Position numbers and translations under genes: made by a program. Shown here piece after piece: positions 61,446 through 64,000 of a DNA stretch of 64,000 bases (its first letter is position 1; the number at the start of each line of letters is the position of its first letter). The notes beneath the pieces are model-generated. The model had not been told where the DNA came from and searched no databases. It saw only the letters and a program-made list of their open reading frames with translations. This DNA is from Geobacter sp. DSM 9736 (GTDB taxonomy: Bacteria > Desulfobacterota > Desulfuromonadia > Geobacterales > Geobacteraceae), in NCBI RefSeq assembly GCF_900187405.1, contig NZ_LT896716.1, positions 3,162,753-3,226,752 of the forward strand. The letters run 5' to 3'.

Positions 61446-61726
61446 TACCGGTCTTCCTCCGACAGAGTCGTCACTGCTCTCTGCAGCTCCGGCAGCTTCT
61501 TCAGATACCGGTCGATGGAACTGCGGTTCACTTTGCAGCGATGGCTCACCCGCAACCATTCCGCAAGATCGGCACAGGATGCGCCGGCCTGTTTCATGGC
61601 GACCAGCTCTGCCCGGTATTTGTCGAGGCGGCTCTTGCGGTACAGCTTGCGCCGTGCCTCGGCGCGGCGGGTACGGATGAGTGCAACCTCCGCCACCGGA
61701 TCAAATGTCTCGTCTCTGCTGCTCAT
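61445..61726 (-). CDS. Small HTH-like protein of the mobile element
   Basis: A 93-residue basic protein: RTRRAEARRKLYRKSRLDKYRAEL followed by a helix-turn-helix-like part (GASCADLAEWLRVSHRCKVNRSSIDRYLKKL). It is translationally coupled to the integrase and preceded by GGGAGGA, with two strong inverted repeats upstream. Probably a regulator or recombination accessory protein (inference from size and position). Confidence 0.6.
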   Translation of the reverse strand: MSSRDETFDPVAEVALIRTRRAEARRKLYRKSRLDKYRAELVAMKQAGASCADLAEWLRVSHRCKVNRSSIDRYLKKLPELQRAVTTLSEEDR

Positions 61727-61741
61727 ACTGCTGTCCTCCCT

Positions 61742-61768
61742 GTTTTGTCGCATGAAATGCGACAAAAC
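61742..61768. repeat. Perfect 12-bp inverted repeat
   Basis: GTTTTGTCGCAT (61742-61753) and ATGCGACAAAAC (61757-61768) with a GAA spacer, 16 bases upstream of the small HTH gene. A near-continuous palindrome just before a promoter-less start suggests an operator. Confidence 0.55.
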
Positions 61769-61780
61769 CACGCTGTTGCT

Positions 61781-61822
61781 GTTCCCGCGCTGTGTCCGGC
61801 TATGCTGACACAGCGCGGGAAC
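61781..61822. repeat. Perfect 16-bp inverted repeat
   Basis: GTTCCCGCGCTGTGTC (61781-61796) and GACACAGCGCGGGAAC (61807-61822) around ten bases, in the gap between two leftward genes. No T-run, so an operator or replication-related site is as likely as a terminator. Confidence 0.55.
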
Positions 61823-61895
61823 TGAGGGGGCGGTTCATCCACCGGCGGATTTCGTTCCTGCCGGACAGTTTCCGTCACAGATGACGGACCATTGT

Positions 61896-62330
61896 TCAGC
61901 CCCCTCGGTTGCCGCTCCGTGCGGCAGCACGGTCCTCCAGGAACGCCAGCAAGTGCAGACGTTCCGCGGCCCGGTACTCCGCCTCATGCCGGGACAGGCC
62001 GCCATCACATTCCATGATGGCGGCCCGCTCGGCCCATTGCGCCCAGAGGTGCTCGATATGGTGACGGTCGTATGCCTCGCAATGCCGGGTGAGCAGCTCC
62101 CGCTGCAACGGCAGATTGTCGAAGGTCAGTCCGACAATCGAAGCCACCAGATCGGGAACCACTCCCCGTGTGTGTAATTCTCCGGTTTTGGTCAGCCAGG
62201 CTTCCGGTTGGGAAAGTGGTGTCACCTTACCCTGGAGTTTCTCCAGAAGTGCCGGGGGGATCTCGATGATCCGCCCGGCGGGGATGATTCCTCTGGCCGT
62301 AGGGAATGGTTCGATTACCAGCGCTCTCAA
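61896..62330 (-). CDS. Hypothetical mobile-element protein
   Basis: A 144-residue protein (MRALVIEPFPTARGIIPAGRIIEIPPALLEKL) coupled to the DUF3631 gene: its TTG start overlaps that gene's stop as TTGA, with GGAG eight bases upstream. The N-terminal part looks like a small beta domain, the rest is helical. I recognise no family; the pairing with a DUF3631 gene suggests an element maintenance role. Confidence 0.55.
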   Translation of the reverse strand: MRALVIEPFPTARGIIPAGRIIEIPPALLEKLQGKVTPLSQPEAWLTKTGELHTRGVVPDLVASIVGLTFDNLPLQRELLTRHCEAYDRHHIEHLWAQWAERAAIMECDGGLSRHEAEYRAAERLHLLAFLEDRAAARSGNRGG

Positions 62331-64000
62331 GACGGCATCTCCAGATCATCTTCGGTTAAAAATAGTACCCCCTCTCCGGGGATTTTATCCGTAACACCGT
62401 CACATACCACACTGGTGGCGGGTTCAGGTGTGACGGATGGCGTGACGGTTTCCGTTACGGGAACAATCGGTAACGATTTATCCGTCACAGCTGAAGCCGC
62501 ATGAATACTGACTTGTGACGGTGTTACGGATAATTCAGGGGGGGTAGATAGATATCTGGAAAAGGCTTCTCTGAATTGCTCCAGGGTGTACCCCTTGGCA
62601 GTCTCAATGCCGAGACGGATGGTGTGGGAGAGAATGCCGTACTCGCGAAGCCGCTTTGCCACCTGCCGGGGCGAGATGGCCTGGCCCCGATTGAAGGTGG
62701 CCCAAGGCTTCTCATCGTCGGCGCACAGGAGCCGGATCAGCTCTGCCGTGGTGATCCGGTCCCGGTCATCTCCGAAAATCTCCTGAATGTCGGCAAGGAG
62801 TTCCGTTCCGACAGTCTGCGTTGCACTCTCGCTGCCGGACATCTTCAGCGCTGCCGTTGTGCCAAGTTGAAGCCATTCATTGCCGGCTGACAGGGCAATA
62901 GCCAGGAGCGGTTCCCAGTTGTCCTGCGCCCGGTCGTTGAGGCTCTGGGGAAGCGGTGGCCGGGCCTGGCGGACCTGATCGCGGCAATCTTCGGCAAAGC
63001 GGGCCAGCTTGGACCGCAAGTCGGCAAACAGATTCGGCTCGGCATGGCGGATGCGGTCAACCTCTTCGTGGGGCATTTTGCGCCGCAGTTCCAGAATCAC
63101 CGACCGGTCCATCAGGGTATCGGCCACATGGCCGATACCGGCCAGGGCCTTGGCCCCCCAGGTGTTGAACTTGGTCGGGGTGAAATTGTCACCAACGGTG
63201 CGGATGACATAGGCGCTCTCGCGAGTATGGCCGCTGTTCAGAAGTCCCCGCAGCTCTTCATTGTCCTTCATGAAGGCGTCGGCCTCGTCGATCAGGAGCG
63301 TGGGACACCAGGCATCAATTGTTCTATAGAGTGCTGCCGGGGAGATGCTACTCGTGGTGATGGCCCGGGCGGACAGACGACCCAGAAGAAACAGGAGCTG
63401 CGACTTGCCGCAGCGCTTCTCCGGGGCGGTGATGATTGCCAGGGGCGCCACGGGCACGACATCGATGAACCAGGTCATGGCTGCCCACAACGCAACGGCA
63501 TGGGCGGTCTCTTTTTCGCAGACGATGAAACGCCGGACCGTGGCGGCAATGTCGGTTAACAACTGCGTCGGGTCAACTTCGTCCGGCCATGGTTCCACTT
63601 CGACAAAGGGGAGATCGTCGGCAATGGTCCCCTTGCGGGCATCCTTTACCGCGGCATCCAGGGTTGCAGGACGAACCCCGAGTGCTTTTGCTTCCTGACG
63701 GCGCACTTGGTCGTATTGTAACGGAGTAAGTTTCGACAACCGCTCGATGACGGCTTCGAGCGGGAAATCTGAGGCTTCGCTTTCAGGGGATGAGGTTGGT
63801 GAGGCCGCAGCCTCGATACAGCGCTTGACCGACTCCGCCCCTGCCAATCGGGCCAGGTCGTTGAAGTCGGTATCTGCCACATTCCTGGTCGCAGGAAAAC
63901 AGGGGACTACCAGAAGCCCGGACACCGCCTCTGCCGTTTCGATGGCTTTGGTCAAGCCGGGATTGCCTTCGGTGAGATGATCATCATCGGCGCAGATGAC
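62327..64000 (-). CDS. DUF3631/Toprim-type replication or helicase-like protein (partial)
   Basis: At least 557 residues; the frame stays open to the right edge, so the start lies outside. At the edge, ICADDDHLTEGN followed by KAIETA resembles the metal-binding end of a Toprim domain. A P-loop-like APEKRCGKSQLL and TLLIDEADAFM (Walker B) follow, then GHTRESAYVIRTVGD and DRSVILELRRK, the DUF3631 pattern of plasmid and element proteins. The C-terminal 75 residues are a Ser/Thr/Pro/Val-rich tail. It would act in element replication or in loading a primase/helicase. Confidence 0.75.
   Translation of the reverse strand, partial: VICADDDHLTEGNPGLTKAIETAEAVSGLLVVPCFPATRNVADTDFNDLARLAGAESVKRCIEAAASPTSSPESEASDFPLEAVIERLSKLTPLQYDQVRRQEAKALGVRPATLDAAVKDARKGTIADDLPFVEVEPWPDEVDPTQLLTDIAATVRRFIVCEKETAHAVALWAAMTWFIDVVPVAPLAIITAPEKRCGKSQLLFLLGRLSARAITTSSISPAALYRTIDAWCPTLLIDEADAFMKDNEELRGLLNSGHTRESAYVIRTVGDNFTPTKFNTWGAKALAGIGHVADTLMDRSVILELRRKMPHEEVDRIRHAEPNLFADLRSKLARFAEDCRDQVRQARPPLPQSLNDRAQDNWEPLLAIALSAGNEWLQLGTTAALKMSGSESATQTVGTELLADIQEIFGDDRDRITTAELIRLLCADDEKPWATFNRGQAISPRQVAKRLREYGILSHTIRLGIETAKGYTLEQFREAFSRYLSTPPELSVTPSQVSIHAASAVTDKSLPIVPVTETVTPSVTPEPATSVVCDGVTDKIPGEGVLFLTEDDLEMPS

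Noticed and set aside
1-64000. CRISPR array, rRNA operon or insertion sequence
   Set aside because: No regularly spaced direct repeats, rRNA sequence or transposase was seen.

Overview
The window reads as a chromosome segment of a Geobacter-like bacterium (Geobacteraceae/Desulfuromonadia). The case rests on a cytochrome with about 27 CXXCH haem motifs plus CX4CH variants, a PqqD / radical SAM-SPASM / SPASM-only gene trio of the kind annotated as 'GeoRSP', two diguanylate cyclases, a sigma-54-type promoter and generally GC-rich coding. The species cannot be named from the sequence alone.

Region 1 (1-13.3 kb) is housekeeping. It holds a cyclase-family metal hydrolase, a hybrid kinase-receiver-GGDEF protein whose H-box histidine is arginine, AddA-like and AddB-like helicase/nuclease subunits separated by RluA, NUDIX, dodecin, FKBP and ferritin-like genes, and an NDUFA9-like NAD(P)-binding protein.

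Region 2 (13.4-40.1 kb) is a large, mostly co-directional export and peptide-modification locus. A sigma-54-like promoter and a structured leader precede a 1515-residue multihaem cytochrome and a 3671-residue secreted FN3/DUF2341/LamG protein. The same transcript ends with a 19-codon gene that standard gene finders would miss, followed at once by a strong terminator. Its product, MKKAYAKPRIVSWGTVHPC, fits the YxxPx[LI]xxxG leader signature read by PqqD-like recognition domains, so it is the best substrate candidate for the trio at 37.9-40.1 kb. Between them lie two right-handed beta-helix proteins, a regulatory-domain protein, a small periplasmic binding-like protein, an orphan ResB, a NicO-type metal exporter, a TPR protein and an MFS transporter.

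Region 3 (41.9-64 kb) looks like an integrated element. It starts next to a tRNA-3'-end-like remnant with its terminator and is visibly more A/T-rich. It carries (a) an AbiEi-type antitoxin, a PLD-SNF2 helicase, a 1373-residue adenine methyltransferase whose C-terminus looks like a second AbiEi-type antitoxin domain, and an AbiEii toxin; (b) an operon of AAA ATPase, subtilisin-like protease and HD + GHKL ATPase that resembles an uncharacterised defence module; and (c) a leftward mobility block with tyrosine recombinase, small HTH protein, membrane protein and a DUF3631-type replication protein running off the right edge.

The two most novel candidates are the tiny precursor peptide of the GeoRSP-type locus and the methyltransferase-antitoxin fusion beside the AbiEii toxin, with the AAA-protease-GHKL operon third.
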